From: JAGVSR01 sp031413815
GTDB lineage: Bacteria > Pseudomonadota > Alphaproteobacteria > Rhizobiales > Hyphomicrobiaceae
DNA length: 64,000 nt
Assembly: GCA_031413815.1 (NCBI GenBank)
Contig: JANOFU010000112.1
Span: 8,923-72,922, forward strand
Direction of reading: 5' to 3'
In this document: positions 27,393 through 35,990 of the stretch, in pieces
How the letters are laid out: each line of letters opens with the position of its first letter
Numbering within the stretch: position 1 is the first letter of the stretch
The notes under the pieces: generated by a model
Seen by the model: the letters and a program-made list of their open reading frames with translations, nothing else
Told to the model about the DNA's origin: nothing
Database searches by the model: none
Made by a program: the position numbers and the translations under genes

Positions 27393-27435
27393 GGTTAACA
27401 AAGTGTAAACGCGAGAGGTTAAGAAAGCGTAAACG
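27393..27435 (-). promoter_or_regulatory. Two tandem CtrA-like boxes in the ccrM promoter
   Basis: Plus-strand copies GGTTAACAAAGTGTAAACG (27393-27411) and GGTTAAGAAAGCGTAAACG (27417-27435), 24 bases apart. Read toward ccrM, each is TTTA-N7-TTAACC, close to the CtrA consensus TTAA-N7-TTAAC. A GANTC site (GACTC) lies at 27465-27469. Confidence 0.75.
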
Positions 27436-27535
27436 AGGGCGTCGATCCGTGACGGCTTTGTGGAGACTCGCACGCCATGGCGGCGAAGGATAGAGCCCGT
27501 TTCGCAGTTAATTCTGCAAGACGGAGAAATGCAAA

Positions 27536-27569
27536 CGGGACCAGTTACCTGGTCCCGCAGAATTTTTTT
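27536..27569 (+). terminator. Strong plus-strand terminator with no obvious gene in front of it
   Basis: CGGGACCAG (27536-27544), loop TTAC, CTGGTCCCG (27549-27557), then TTTTTTT at 27563-27569. An outer helix AATTCTGC (27510-27517) / GCAGAATT (27557-27564) can also form. No plus-strand gene precedes it, since ccrM runs the other way. It may end a small RNA or serve the converging PepSY gene weakly in reverse. Confidence 0.75.
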
Positions 27570-27599
27570 GAACCGGACGGACAGCTCTAGATTGGCGAC

Positions 27600-27905
27600 T
27601 TACTTCTTGTCTGGACTGTCTTCTTTTTTGCCGTCTTCGATTTCTTCTTTCACCACTTCAGCGGTGACGGGGTTGAAGTAGACCTCAACCTGCTTGCCGT
27701 CTTTGTTGTAGCCATAGATTTCGTAGCAGCTGCCTTCGACCTTGAAGATGTCGAATTTGTAGCCAAGCTCGGTGATCTTGGCTTTCATGGCGTCTTCAGC
27801 CAACCATTTGTCTTTGGCGTCTTTCGTGCACTCCGTATCAGCGAGGGCGGGCGTTGCTGCGAAGGCAACGGCTGCTGCAGCCAAAAACAAGCCTGTGCGG
27901 ATCAT
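27600..27905 (-). CDS. PepSY-domain small exported protein
   Basis: A 101-residue protein with a clear signal peptide (LFLAAAAVAFAATPALA) and a single PepSY-like domain: KAKITELGYKF, then CYEIYGYNKDGKQVEVYFNPVTAEVV. Two Cys residues in the mature part could form a disulfide. The C-terminal tail is acidic and basic (EEIEDGKKEDSPDKK). PepSY proteins are periplasmic, and many inhibit proteases or sense metals. The partner here is unknown. Confidence 0.82.
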   Translation of the reverse strand: MIRTGLFLAAAAVAFAATPALADTECTKDAKDKWLAEDAMKAKITELGYKFDIFKVEGSCYEIYGYNKDGKQVEVYFNPVTAEVVKEEIEDGKKEDSPDKK

Positions 27906-28102
27906 AATCGGTTCTCCATTCTTGGCGTAAGGGTAGGTATTATGTGTTTCGGTGCGTTGACGGCACGCGCGTGACGCCTCGACAACACCCTTGAGATAGG
28001 TTTTCCGACCAGCGCTGTCCAGAGCGGCCGCTGAGGGAGATTTTCCCCGGTTCGCGCCCCTAAGCGCGAGATGCTGCTGATTTCGGCCGGCTTGTGACGG
28101 GT

Positions 28103-29944
28103 TTAGCTGCGCGTCAGCTTTGGCGCATCGGCACTGAGCCGGCCTCCGTCGACCGGCGTGACGTCGATGACCGGCGGCGGGGCATCGCTGCCCTCTTCGT
28201 TGAGTACCATCAACAGCGGCGTTAGCCCCTCGACATCAACCATCGGGAACACTTCGATATCGCGGCGGGCCTGTTCGCTCCAGCCAGCAATGGTCAGCGC
28301 GCGTTCGGCCTTGGAGAACAGGCCGTGGTTGCGCAGCGGGTCGGCCTTGAGAAACGCCTTGTCCTGTTCAGACAGCGCGCCACCGTCAGATTTGCCGATT
28401 TTGCTGAGCCACGTTTTGCGGATTTCGGTCAGGTCGGTGTCGCTGGCCAGCGTTTCTTCGAGCTTCAGTTTTTCCAGTTCGCTTTTTCCGCGGCCCAGCC
28501 ACCCGCTTTTCTCGGGCCATCGCACGAGCCCCATGTCGCTCAGGACTCCGGCCAGCTGATTGATCGCCAGCGCGCGTTGGGATTCAACGGGATCGCTGGC
28601 GTTGGCGCTGTAGAGGTTGGGGATCACCAAGTAGGACGCCTTGTTGTGATGGATGACGTGTTTGCGCACCCATTCCATGTTGGCACCTTCGTCGGTGCGG
28701 CGAACGGCTGTGCGAACGGCTTCGCGGATCTGATGCACGACTTCGCCCGATGGGCGCAACGTGGCAGCGGGCGGTGGGTTGAGGATTGCCAGCGCGAGGA
28801 GACCGAGATCAACGCCAATCGTTGCAAGAAGGGCAATGAGATCGCGGCCGGTGATCGGATCGCCGTCTGACGTATGCGAAAACGGCTCTTTGCCGCCCGA
28901 CGCGACATAGCGGACGAGGCCCGACGAGTATGCCCCGATGTTCTTCCAGAGATTTTTGACGGCATTGGCGACGCCGGCGGGGCCTTCGCTGAACGCGGCT
29001 TCGCGCAGTTTCAGTTCGGCGGGCTGGTCGGCCTGCTCGGCCGCCTGCGTGAGACGCTGCGCGAGAGTTGGGTCATAGCAACTGAAACCAGATTTTCCGG
29101 GTGCGATTGAGACGGATTCGGCAAGCGCACGCATTTCCGCCGCTGTCGATTTACCAAGCTCGTTGGAGCGGGCTGCGATGTTGCGGGCCTTGCCGCGGAT
29201 CTCAGACGCCTTGGCTTCGAAGGCTTTCTGGCGTTCTTCGACGGTGCCGCCGTCGAGGGATGACGCGGTCTGGCGCAGCAGTTCGACATCGGCCTGCACC
29301 GGAACAAGCCAAGACCGCGTCATGCCATCGCGAAGAGTGGTGATGGAATCCTTCACGCCGCGGCGCGCATTGTAAAGGGGTCCGCGTCCTGCACCCGAGG
29401 CTGTGCCGCAACTGCCGCCGCTGGTTTCCTCGCGAGACATCTGGCTTTCCGACCAGGCGACGACGTTATCCAGTTGCGATCGCACCGCGTCCAGGCGGGC
29501 TGCCACCACACCGCTGGCGTCGCGCGCGTCTTCCTGCAAGCCCGCTAACCCAGTGCGGGTGGCTTCTTCGCCCGAAATGAGGCTCCACCAGAAGCCGTAG
29601 CCGAAGCCGATCGACCAAACGGCGAGAAACACGTACAGCACGAACATGACGAGCCGGTCGCTGAGCTTGCGTTTGACGCCAAACGTTTCGCGCAAGGCGA
29701 GCCACATCAGGAACGTCAGGGCGACAACAACTCCGATGACCAGCACGTCGTTGGAGATCGACATGCCATCGGAGGGCGTTGCGGAGGTCGATGACGCGCC
29801 GATGATGAAATCGCGCATGCCGTGCCAAGTTGCGTAACCCGACAACAGCAGCAGCATCAAGGACGCGATGCCAATCAGCGTGTTGCGGCCAAGCACGTAG
29901 TAGAACGCATTGCCAATGCCGTCGCGTACGCCTGCCATGTCCAT
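28103..29944 (-). CDS. Uncharacterised multi-pass membrane protein
   Basis: A 613-residue protein I do not recognise. Predicted TM helices lie near residues 24-42, 67-86, 98-122 and 382-402. Between TM3 and TM4 is a long, probably extracytoplasmic, helical region with coiled-coil-like stretches and several Cys (GGSCGTAS, FSCYDP). The C-terminal 210 residues look like a soluble cytoplasmic domain, including VIHHNKASYLVIPNL. The start at 29944 is supported by GGGGGAC just upstream. It is a single gene with no operon partner. A sensory or structural membrane role is possible but unsupported. Confidence 0.7.
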   Translation of the reverse strand: MDMAGVRDGIGNAFYYVLGRNTLIGIASLMLLLLSGYATWHGMRDFIIGASSTSATPSDGMSISNDVLVIGVVVALTFLMWLALRETFGVKRKLSDRLVMFVLYVFLAVWSIGFGYGFWWSLISGEEATRTGLAGLQEDARDASGVVAARLDAVRSQLDNVVAWSESQMSREETSGGSCGTASGAGRGPLYNARRGVKDSITTLRDGMTRSWLVPVQADVELLRQTASSLDGGTVEERQKAFEAKASEIRGKARNIAARSNELGKSTAAEMRALAESVSIAPGKSGFSCYDPTLAQRLTQAAEQADQPAELKLREAAFSEGPAGVANAVKNLWKNIGAYSSGLVRYVASGGKEPFSHTSDGDPITGRDLIALLATIGVDLGLLALAILNPPPAATLRPSGEVVHQIREAVRTAVRRTDEGANMEWVRKHVIHHNKASYLVIPNLYSANASDPVESQRALAINQLAGVLSDMGLVRWPEKSGWLGRGKSELEKLKLEETLASDTDLTEIRKTWLSKIGKSDGGALSEQDKAFLKADPLRNHGLFSKAERALTIAGWSEQARRDIEVFPMVDVEGLTPLLMVLNEEGSDAPPPVIDVTPVDGGRLSADAPKLTRS

Positions 29945-30052
29945 AGTCCCCCAGACCGCAAACTTTTATGAAACCGGGCAATACATGAAAACCCTGAGCT
30001 TGTCGCGGGGGACGAATGCGGTCGACCATCGATCTGGTGCTTGCGGGGCTGG

Positions 30053-30670
30053 CTAAGTGCCAGGACAGGCCCCGCCACTCGCGGCCCAGCCCTTGATCAG
30101 CTCACCGAACTGTTTCTGAGTGCCGGGTGCTGGCGTTCGGCCCGCACCTGGTGCCCACGCCCAACCGACCAACGTGTCCTCTGCCATGTGCACGACGATC
30201 TCATCGAGAGTTTTGCCGCCATTTCGCTTCGGGTCTTTGATTTGCCGGCAGATCTCACCGAGAGATTTGCCCGCCCACGCCATTTCGATGGGTGCCAGAT
30301 GCCATAGCGGATGCCCCGGCACCTTGCCCGGTTCGAAGTTTTTTTCGCGATGGCACGTTGAACATCGCGCGGCTATGGCACCGAGATTGTCGTCGCCCCG
30401 AACGATATTCTGCTGGTGACGATGCAAATCATCGCCTTGTGTCGGGTGTTTGCCTGACGGGTGGCAATTGACACAGCGGGGATGTTGAATGACCGCACCC
30501 GCCTCTTGGAACAGAGCGACGGCACGAGCGGTCTTGTCATCAATGCCAGCGAATGTGTCTGCGGACTGGAGGATCCGAACCGGAGATGGGTCCACAGGAC
30601 CGGAGGCGGCATGTACAAAACCTGCTGTCATCACAACAGCTGCAGCGCATAACGAAGACGCGGTTCTCAT
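30053..30670 (-). CDS. Exported di-heme c-type cytochrome-like protein
   Basis: A 205-residue exported protein with a signal peptide (residues 1-22) and two CxxCH haem-attachment motifs, CVNCH and CSTCH. It resembles proteins annotated as isoquinoline 1-oxidoreductase subunit, but no molybdenum-enzyme subunits lie nearby, so that substrate name should not be taken literally. It probably carries electrons in the periplasm. It is monocistronic on the minus strand. Confidence 0.75.
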   Translation of the reverse strand: MRTASSLCAAAVVMTAGFVHAASGPVDPSPVRILQSADTFAGIDDKTARAVALFQEAGAVIQHPRCVNCHPSGKHPTQGDDLHRHQQNIVRGDDNLGAIAARCSTCHREKNFEPGKVPGHPLWHLAPIEMAWAGKSLGEICRQIKDPKRNGGKTLDEIVVHMAEDTLVGWAWAPGAGRTPAPGTQKQFGELIKGWAASGGACPGT

Positions 30671-30980
30671 GCCTGCTGAACCTCTGAAATCTCTTACTGC
30701 CGGTTGCGTAACTCAGGCCGGGGCTGTTGGTTCCCTACCGCCTCAGGCGCTGTCATGGATATGACGACGGCAAGGCACTGATGTTCCGGCTCGCACGCCT
30801 GCCATCACCAAAGATCCTCACAGACCATTCCTGGAAGGCGATTGCAACACCTGGCGGCATTTGTCGCGGGGGCAGGGTCATCAAGCAGCGAAATATGAAC
30901 TTGCAAGACCGCGCATTACCAAGCCAGCTAGGTGCGCCGTAAGCGGGTCTTCGTAAGAGCGGAAACGTGGGGGTCAAAGG
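30671..30980. other. Intergenic region between the divergent cytochrome and acyltransferase genes
   Basis: About 310 bases without a gene. Minus-strand frames extend in from the acyltransferase region but lack any motif. The promoters of both divergent genes must lie here; I see no clear consensus. Confidence 0.5.
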
Positions 30981-32987
30981 TTGAGCCAGCCTCAAAGTAA
31001 TTTTGAACGTGGAACCTCGTACGCGGCTGAACAGCAGCACTCTGCAGACATTGAGGGTCTGCGCGCCATTTGTATTCTGGGAGTTGTATTTCATCATGCC
31101 CAAGTGCCCGGATTTCCAGGCGGGTTTACCGGCGTCGACGTCTTCTTCGTGATCTCCGGATTCTTGATCACGCGGATACTTATAAATGAAATGGCGCGAT
31201 CTGGCCGCGTCGATCTGAAGGCATTCTGGTCGCGCCGTGCGCGAAGGCTCTTGCCGAATGCTCTGATCGTTTTGGCGGCTGTACTTGTCGCAGGCGCTTT
31301 CTTCATGCCCGGATATGACTTTGATGTGGTTCGACGAGACGTGACTGCGGCTGCGCTGTACTTCTCGAATTTTCACTTTGCAGATAGGGCCGTCGATTAT
31401 TTTCGACTTGATGACCCTCCAAGCCTCGTCATGCACTTCTGGTCTCTGAGTGTCGAGGAGCAGTTCTATGTCGTTTGGCCACTCGTGCTGGCACTTGTGT
31501 GCTGGTTGTTCCCAAGAAACTGGAGATGGGCTGGGATTGCGATCATTGCCGTGATCGTCACACTGTCTTTTGCGGCAAACATACTGCTCGTGCACAGCAA
31601 TCAACCGCTGGCTTTCTTCCATACGGGAACGAGATGTTGGCAACTTGGCGCGGGAGCGCTGCTTGCAGCGCTTGATCCGACTCGCTTGCGTGGACCTGGT
31701 AAAGCCATCAGTGGTCTTGGGTGGACTGGCCTCGCAGCTATTGCTCTTTCGTTCGTGATCTATGATGTGAATATGAACTACCCAGGTGCATGGGCCGTGT
31801 TGCCCACGGTTGGCGCAATCGCCGTGATTGCATCAGCGACGGTCAGTGGAGCAGCACCAAACCCGATTTTGTTGAGCCGCCCACTCCAATGGATCGGAGC
31901 CCGGTCCTACAGTTGGTATCTTTGGCACTGGCCGGTTATTGTGTTTCTAGAGGCGCGATTCCCGGAAGCGGGTCAGTTTGCCTCCGGCGCAGCCCTCGTG
32001 TTGTCGCTGGCCATCGCGGCACTGGTTTATAAATTGATTGAAGATCCGGTGCGGAAGCAACAGCTGTGGCCTGCCTCACCCGGGCCGACGCTGGCCGGGG
32101 CAGCAGCGTCTCTGGCTATTATTGTTGGGGGCGGATTTGCAACAGCGCAGGCCCTGGCAAAGTTTAGCTCAGGACCATCAGAAGCGATTCTTGAGCACTT
32201 AAAGATTGCACGAACCGATCATGGTGCGAACTATCGAGACAAGTGTCACTTGCCGTATGATGCGACCGCTCAACCGGAATGTTCATATGGTCAAAAGGGA
32301 GCGGCCAAACGGGTGGTGCTGTTCGGCGACAGTCATGCCGCCCAGTGGTTTGCCCCACTCGAGGTGGCTGCCCAAGCGCAAGGCTGGCAGCTGGATGCTT
32401 GGACGAAATCGTCGTGTCCATCGATCGATATCTCGGTCTGGTACAGACCGCGAAAGGCACTGTTTGCGGAGTGTGACGTTTGGAGATCCACGATCCTCAA
32501 AGTGTTGACAGGCAGCGACAAGCCCGATCTTGTGATCATTGCAAATTTGGCAAACTATCTCGGCTGGATCGCCGACCGGCGCACTGGCCAGAAGCTCGAC
32601 AAAATTCAAGCAGGCGAAGCAATCGAGACTGGTTTACGGGCAACCATTGGCACGCTCGAAAAGGCAGACATCAAGGTTGTCGTGCTCCGTGACACGCCAG
32701 TTGCATTCAAATCATTTGGCCGGTGTTTGGAGCTTAATGGGGGAGCTGCCTGCGATCGGCCGCGTACACAGGCCTTTCAAGGTGCCCAGCTTGAGGCCAG
32801 CGCCTTGGCAGGACACAGTGATCGCGTCCGCGTGTTCGATTTAACAGAGCACATCTGCAATGAGGCCACCTGTCCTGTCATGAAGGATGGAAAGGTCATC
32901 TACATCGATAGCCATCACTTGACGTCGAGCTTTGCAAAGTCTCTTTCACCGCAATTCGAAGACATTCTAAGGTGGGCAGAGCAGTAG
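30981..32987 (+). CDS. OafA/YrhL-type acyltransferase with SGNH domain
   Basis: A 668-residue integral membrane O-acyltransferase. The acyltransferase-3 domain (about 20-380) begins DIEGLRAICILGVVFHH, with GVDVFFVISGFLI and SLSVEEQFYVVWP, then many TM helices. The C-terminal SGNH hydrolase-like domain has LFGDSHAAQW near residue 447 and the DSHH catalytic pair near residue 643. Such proteins acetylate cell-surface polysaccharides or peptidoglycan. The start is TTG at 30981. Codon use appears less GC-biased by eye than in the housekeeping genes around, which may indicate transfer. Confidence 0.88.
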   Translation: MSQPQSNFERGTSYAAEQQHSADIEGLRAICILGVVFHHAQVPGFPGGFTGVDVFFVISGFLITRILINEMARSGRVDLKAFWSRRARRLLPNALIVLAAVLVAGAFFMPGYDFDVVRRDVTAAALYFSNFHFADRAVDYFRLDDPPSLVMHFWSLSVEEQFYVVWPLVLALVCWLFPRNWRWAGIAIIAVIVTLSFAANILLVHSNQPLAFFHTGTRCWQLGAGALLAALDPTRLRGPGKAISGLGWTGLAAIALSFVIYDVNMNYPGAWAVLPTVGAIAVIASATVSGAAPNPILLSRPLQWIGARSYSWYLWHWPVIVFLEARFPEAGQFASGAALVLSLAIAALVYKLIEDPVRKQQLWPASPGPTLAGAAASLAIIVGGGFATAQALAKFSSGPSEAILEHLKIARTDHGANYRDKCHLPYDATAQPECSYGQKGAAKRVVLFGDSHAAQWFAPLEVAAQAQGWQLDAWTKSSCPSIDISVWYRPRKALFAECDVWRSTILKVLTGSDKPDLVIIANLANYLGWIADRRTGQKLDKIQAGEAIETGLRATIGTLEKADIKVVVLRDTPVAFKSFGRCLELNGGAACDRPRTQAFQGAQLEASALAGHSDRVRVFDLTEHICNEATCPVMKDGKVIYIDSHHLTSSFAKSLSPQFEDILRWAEQ

Positions 32988-33302
32988 CATGTGTTTGCTC
33001 GCACCGGCTTAAGCCACCTCGCTTAGGCCACACCCCAAGCCGATCTACGGGCTCGAGTGAGCGGCAGTGCATTGGTCAGCCGCAGAGACGGGCGGGGCTG
33101 GCCCGAACAACTCCAGCATGGTTTCAACGGCAGCGAACATTCGCCAGGCACTTTGCGGCAACACTATCCCGATCAAAGACGATCCGCGAGAGAATGCGCT
33201 GGAACCGTCACAACTGGGGGATATACTCACACAATTAACTCATCATTTTTTGCGCCTGCAGCATTGGGCGCATGGTCTTTTTTTTGTTGCGAGTAGACCA
33301 CC
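32988..33302. other. Leader region of the lysozyme/protease/TIR-like operon
   Basis: About 315 bases without a gene, holding the promoter of the module starting at 33303. A hairpin with an 8-T run lies just before the start codon. No strong ribosome-binding site is visible. Confidence 0.55.
33251..33285 (+). terminator. Hairpin plus T-run just ahead of the 33303 gene (possible attenuator)
   Basis: TGCGCC (33251-33256) pairs with GGCGCA (33267-33272); five bases later come eight T's (33278-33285). It ends 17 bases before the ATG at 33303. It could be the acyltransferase terminator, although it is 264 bases past that stop, or a leader attenuator for the next operon. Confidence 0.5.
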
Positions 33303-35990
33303 ATGAACGATGAAACGACGGCCGCCCAAGAGTTAGATGGCTCTGACGGGGTCTTGTCAGAAGCGGACCTTGACGAAGCCCGGGCCTACCGGGAGCGGGC
33401 ATTTTCTGAGGGATTTCTGGAGTCAAGCGGGCCGAGCGACCGCGATCTCATGGCGAGGGCCGACGTTGCCGCAATTCCGCCTGATCAAATTTCGCGCCTT
33501 TACTCTCAGCGATCCTATGACTTCATTATCGATCACGAAGTCAGCGGACGCGCGGGCTATGACAAGAAGTTCCGCAAGGCAATTTGGCCCGGCAAGGATT
33601 CGGGCATAACCATCGGTGTTGGTTACGATCTTGGCTATAATGAACCTGAAGACTTCGAAGCCGACTGGAAGGCCCTGCTGCCGCCCGAGACATTCTCCCG
33701 GCTCTTGCGCACATCGAAGAAGAAGCGCGGCGAGGCGAAGGCATGCCTCGATCAATTGGCGGGCATCGAGATTGACTGGCACGTGGCGGAAACCGTCTTC
33801 AAAACGGTCACCGTACCGAAGTTCTCCCGCCTCGTCATCGCAACGTTTCCGAACGCGCGGGAGCTTGATCCGCATGCCTTCGGTGCACTACTGTCGCTGG
33901 TCTACAATCGCGGTGGCAAGCTTACGGGGTCCAAGCGCACCCACATGCTCGCGATCCGCGATGCCATGGCGGCGAAGCGCTACAATGACGTCCCTCAGCA
34001 ATTCTTACTGATGCGCCAGTTGTGGCCTGAATACAGAGGGTTGCGGATCCGACGCGCCGCTGAGGCAAAACTGTTCGAAGACGGCCTAGTGGAGATGAAC
34101 TGTCTGCGGAATCCAGCGGCGATGTCCGCAGCTCAGACGACGCAGGGCGGTGTTTCAACAAGTCTGGAGTCGATCCAGTTGGGTGGGCAGGACACCGATG
34201 ACGGCGAAGGCGATTGGGCAGGCCGCGAGGAGGACATCACGGAAGATATGGAAGCGGTCATACCATCGCTGCCATCTGACGAACTTGAATCGGCCCCGGC
34301 AGGTTGGCGTGCCGTCGCATGGGTTTCCAACGACGACAACAGCACTGAGTACCGCCACATCCTGGCGACTGACCGCCAACTCGCTGGCTGCTCGTTCACA
34401 TTTACCAGCCGCGACCTCGAACTGCTCATCCGCTCCAACAGTTTCGAGCCTGGGCGGGACAACAAGCGCATCATTTTCGGATTACGCGGCGCTGTTCTTG
34501 AGGCGGATGTGACGGCGCCGGGTGATGGAGACATGCAGGTTGAACGTGCGGCGCTCCGGTTGAAAGACACGCGGCCGGATCATAAAAATTTTCAGTGTGT
34601 GATCGGCGTTTATAATTTGGAGACGGGCAAGCTGTCGGGCTTCAAAGCCTCGACGGTTCCCAATCGCGCTGGCGTGTGGGACTATACGCAACCACCTCAT
34701 AAGAGTGGCAACATGTTGCCAGCGGGCTGCTACCTTTACTCGGTGGGCACCCACAGAAAAACAACGCCGGGATGCCTGCGCGAGGCCGAGCCTTTTACAG
34801 TTCTGAGATCGAAGACGAACCTCGCTTACGACATCGGTGACGATTGGAATAAGTGCCTGCCGTGGGACAACATTCATCCCAGCTTTGTCGACAAGCGCGG
34901 TTCGGCCAGCTTTTCGTCGCTGGGCTGCCAAGTGGTCCGCGGCAGTTACAATAAAGCGACGGGTCAGTACACGCGGGAATGGGCGCATTTCCGCCGCGCG
35001 ATTGGCCTGTCTCCCAATGGCCGCGGCGATGATGGCAAAAAGTTCTCGTATGTGTTGCTGACGGGAATGGAGGCGGCGATAGCCGCCCGCTTGCGCGATC
35101 AGGGCAAAGACACAGACTTCAACTCGGTTTTTGCAAGCCTCGTGCGCTTGCGACAAGGGTCACGCGGGGAACCGGTTCGCCGCCTCCAGACCGCACTTGG
35201 TCTGGCCTCCGATGGCATCCTTGCCGCGCCCACCAAAAAGGCCTTCGCAGACCATCAAAGAGCAAAAGGATTGGCGGCAGATGGCGTTTACGCGCCAGCC
35301 CACGACACGCTTCTAGGGCTGGCAGTCCTTGGCAGTGGTCCGGTTGCCGTCGCATTGGTTCAGACTGGTAAATTTACGGAAAGCATGGGGACCGGTTCTG
35401 CTCTGGGTCCGGCCGCGCATTTGGAATCCTTGTACGCTGAAATCGGCAGGCGCTCACAAATAGCAGCCATCAACCCAGGCCTCGCCGCGTTACCGGATCT
35501 GCCACACTACGAAAACATGACCACCGAAAGCCTTGCCGATGCTTTTGATATCGGCAAGCGCATCTTTGCCCGCCTCGAGCGTTCCGTTCATGAGCTGCTG
35601 TGCGGCGACGCGGCTGAGGATTCAGCTGATCGCCAAAATCTCCAAAAGACGCTCCTGGATGCTTCGAAGATCAGCGATGAGGCTGTGATCAAATCGCTCG
35701 CGGATTTTATCTCGTCCAGTCTAGTGATTATGGGTCCGATTGCCATGATCGTGGCCAAAATTATCGTCGAAAAGGTGTTGGGCCCGACCCTCGCCGATGC
35801 CCGCAACAAAGCGATCCCTTTGATCGGTTGCGCTTGTAACACGTGGGCCAAGATCCTGAATGACCGGCATGGAGATCAGGCCACCCAAAGGATCAGCTTG
35901 GTCCAAGCCCTGACGTCGCAAACAGCTGCAGAGCCAGCAGTCACGGTCATGGCCGGAACAACGACTGCGGCGAGCGAGGTCTCAACATGA
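33303..35990 (+). CDS. Lysozyme-like / L,D-transpeptidase-like / peptidoglycan-binding fusion protein
   Basis: An 895-residue protein with no signal peptide. Residues 65-255 resemble phage-type (T4/pesticin-like) lysozyme: FIIDHEVSG with the candidate catalytic Glu, ITIGVGYDLGY, and LLSLVYNRGG. The segment around residue 539 (FSSLGCQVV, preceded by DNIHPSF) resembles the Cys site of L,D-transpeptidases, though HGxxxxxxxGxxxSxGC is not intact. Residues 613-675 look like a PG_binding_1 domain (LRQGSRGEPVRRLQ). A hydrophobic stretch lies at about 801-828. The ATG at 33303 has a weak ribosome-binding site. It is translationally coupled to the protease gene downstream. Confidence 0.72.
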   Translation: MNDETTAAQELDGSDGVLSEADLDEARAYRERAFSEGFLESSGPSDRDLMARADVAAIPPDQISRLYSQRSYDFIIDHEVSGRAGYDKKFRKAIWPGKDSGITIGVGYDLGYNEPEDFEADWKALLPPETFSRLLRTSKKKRGEAKACLDQLAGIEIDWHVAETVFKTVTVPKFSRLVIATFPNARELDPHAFGALLSLVYNRGGKLTGSKRTHMLAIRDAMAAKRYNDVPQQFLLMRQLWPEYRGLRIRRAAEAKLFEDGLVEMNCLRNPAAMSAAQTTQGGVSTSLESIQLGGQDTDDGEGDWAGREEDITEDMEAVIPSLPSDELESAPAGWRAVAWVSNDDNSTEYRHILATDRQLAGCSFTFTSRDLELLIRSNSFEPGRDNKRIIFGLRGAVLEADVTAPGDGDMQVERAALRLKDTRPDHKNFQCVIGVYNLETGKLSGFKASTVPNRAGVWDYTQPPHKSGNMLPAGCYLYSVGTHRKTTPGCLREAEPFTVLRSKTNLAYDIGDDWNKCLPWDNIHPSFVDKRGSASFSSLGCQVVRGSYNKATGQYTREWAHFRRAIGLSPNGRGDDGKKFSYVLLTGMEAAIAARLRDQGKDTDFNSVFASLVRLRQGSRGEPVRRLQTALGLASDGILAAPTKKAFADHQRAKGLAADGVYAPAHDTLLGLAVLGSGPVAVALVQTGKFTESMGTGSALGPAAHLESLYAEIGRRSQIAAINPGLAALPDLPHYENMTTESLADAFDIGKRIFARLERSVHELLCGDAAEDSADRQNLQKTLLDASKISDEAVIKSLADFISSSLVIMGPIAMIVAKIIVEKVLGPTLADARNKAIPLIGCACNTWAKILNDRHGDQATQRISLVQALTSQTAAEPAVTVMAGTTTAASEVST

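Noticed and set aside
30753..31643. A 296-codon open frame on the minus strand
   Set aside because: It lies opposite the acyltransferase gene, has no recognisable motif, and follows from the codon bias of the real gene.
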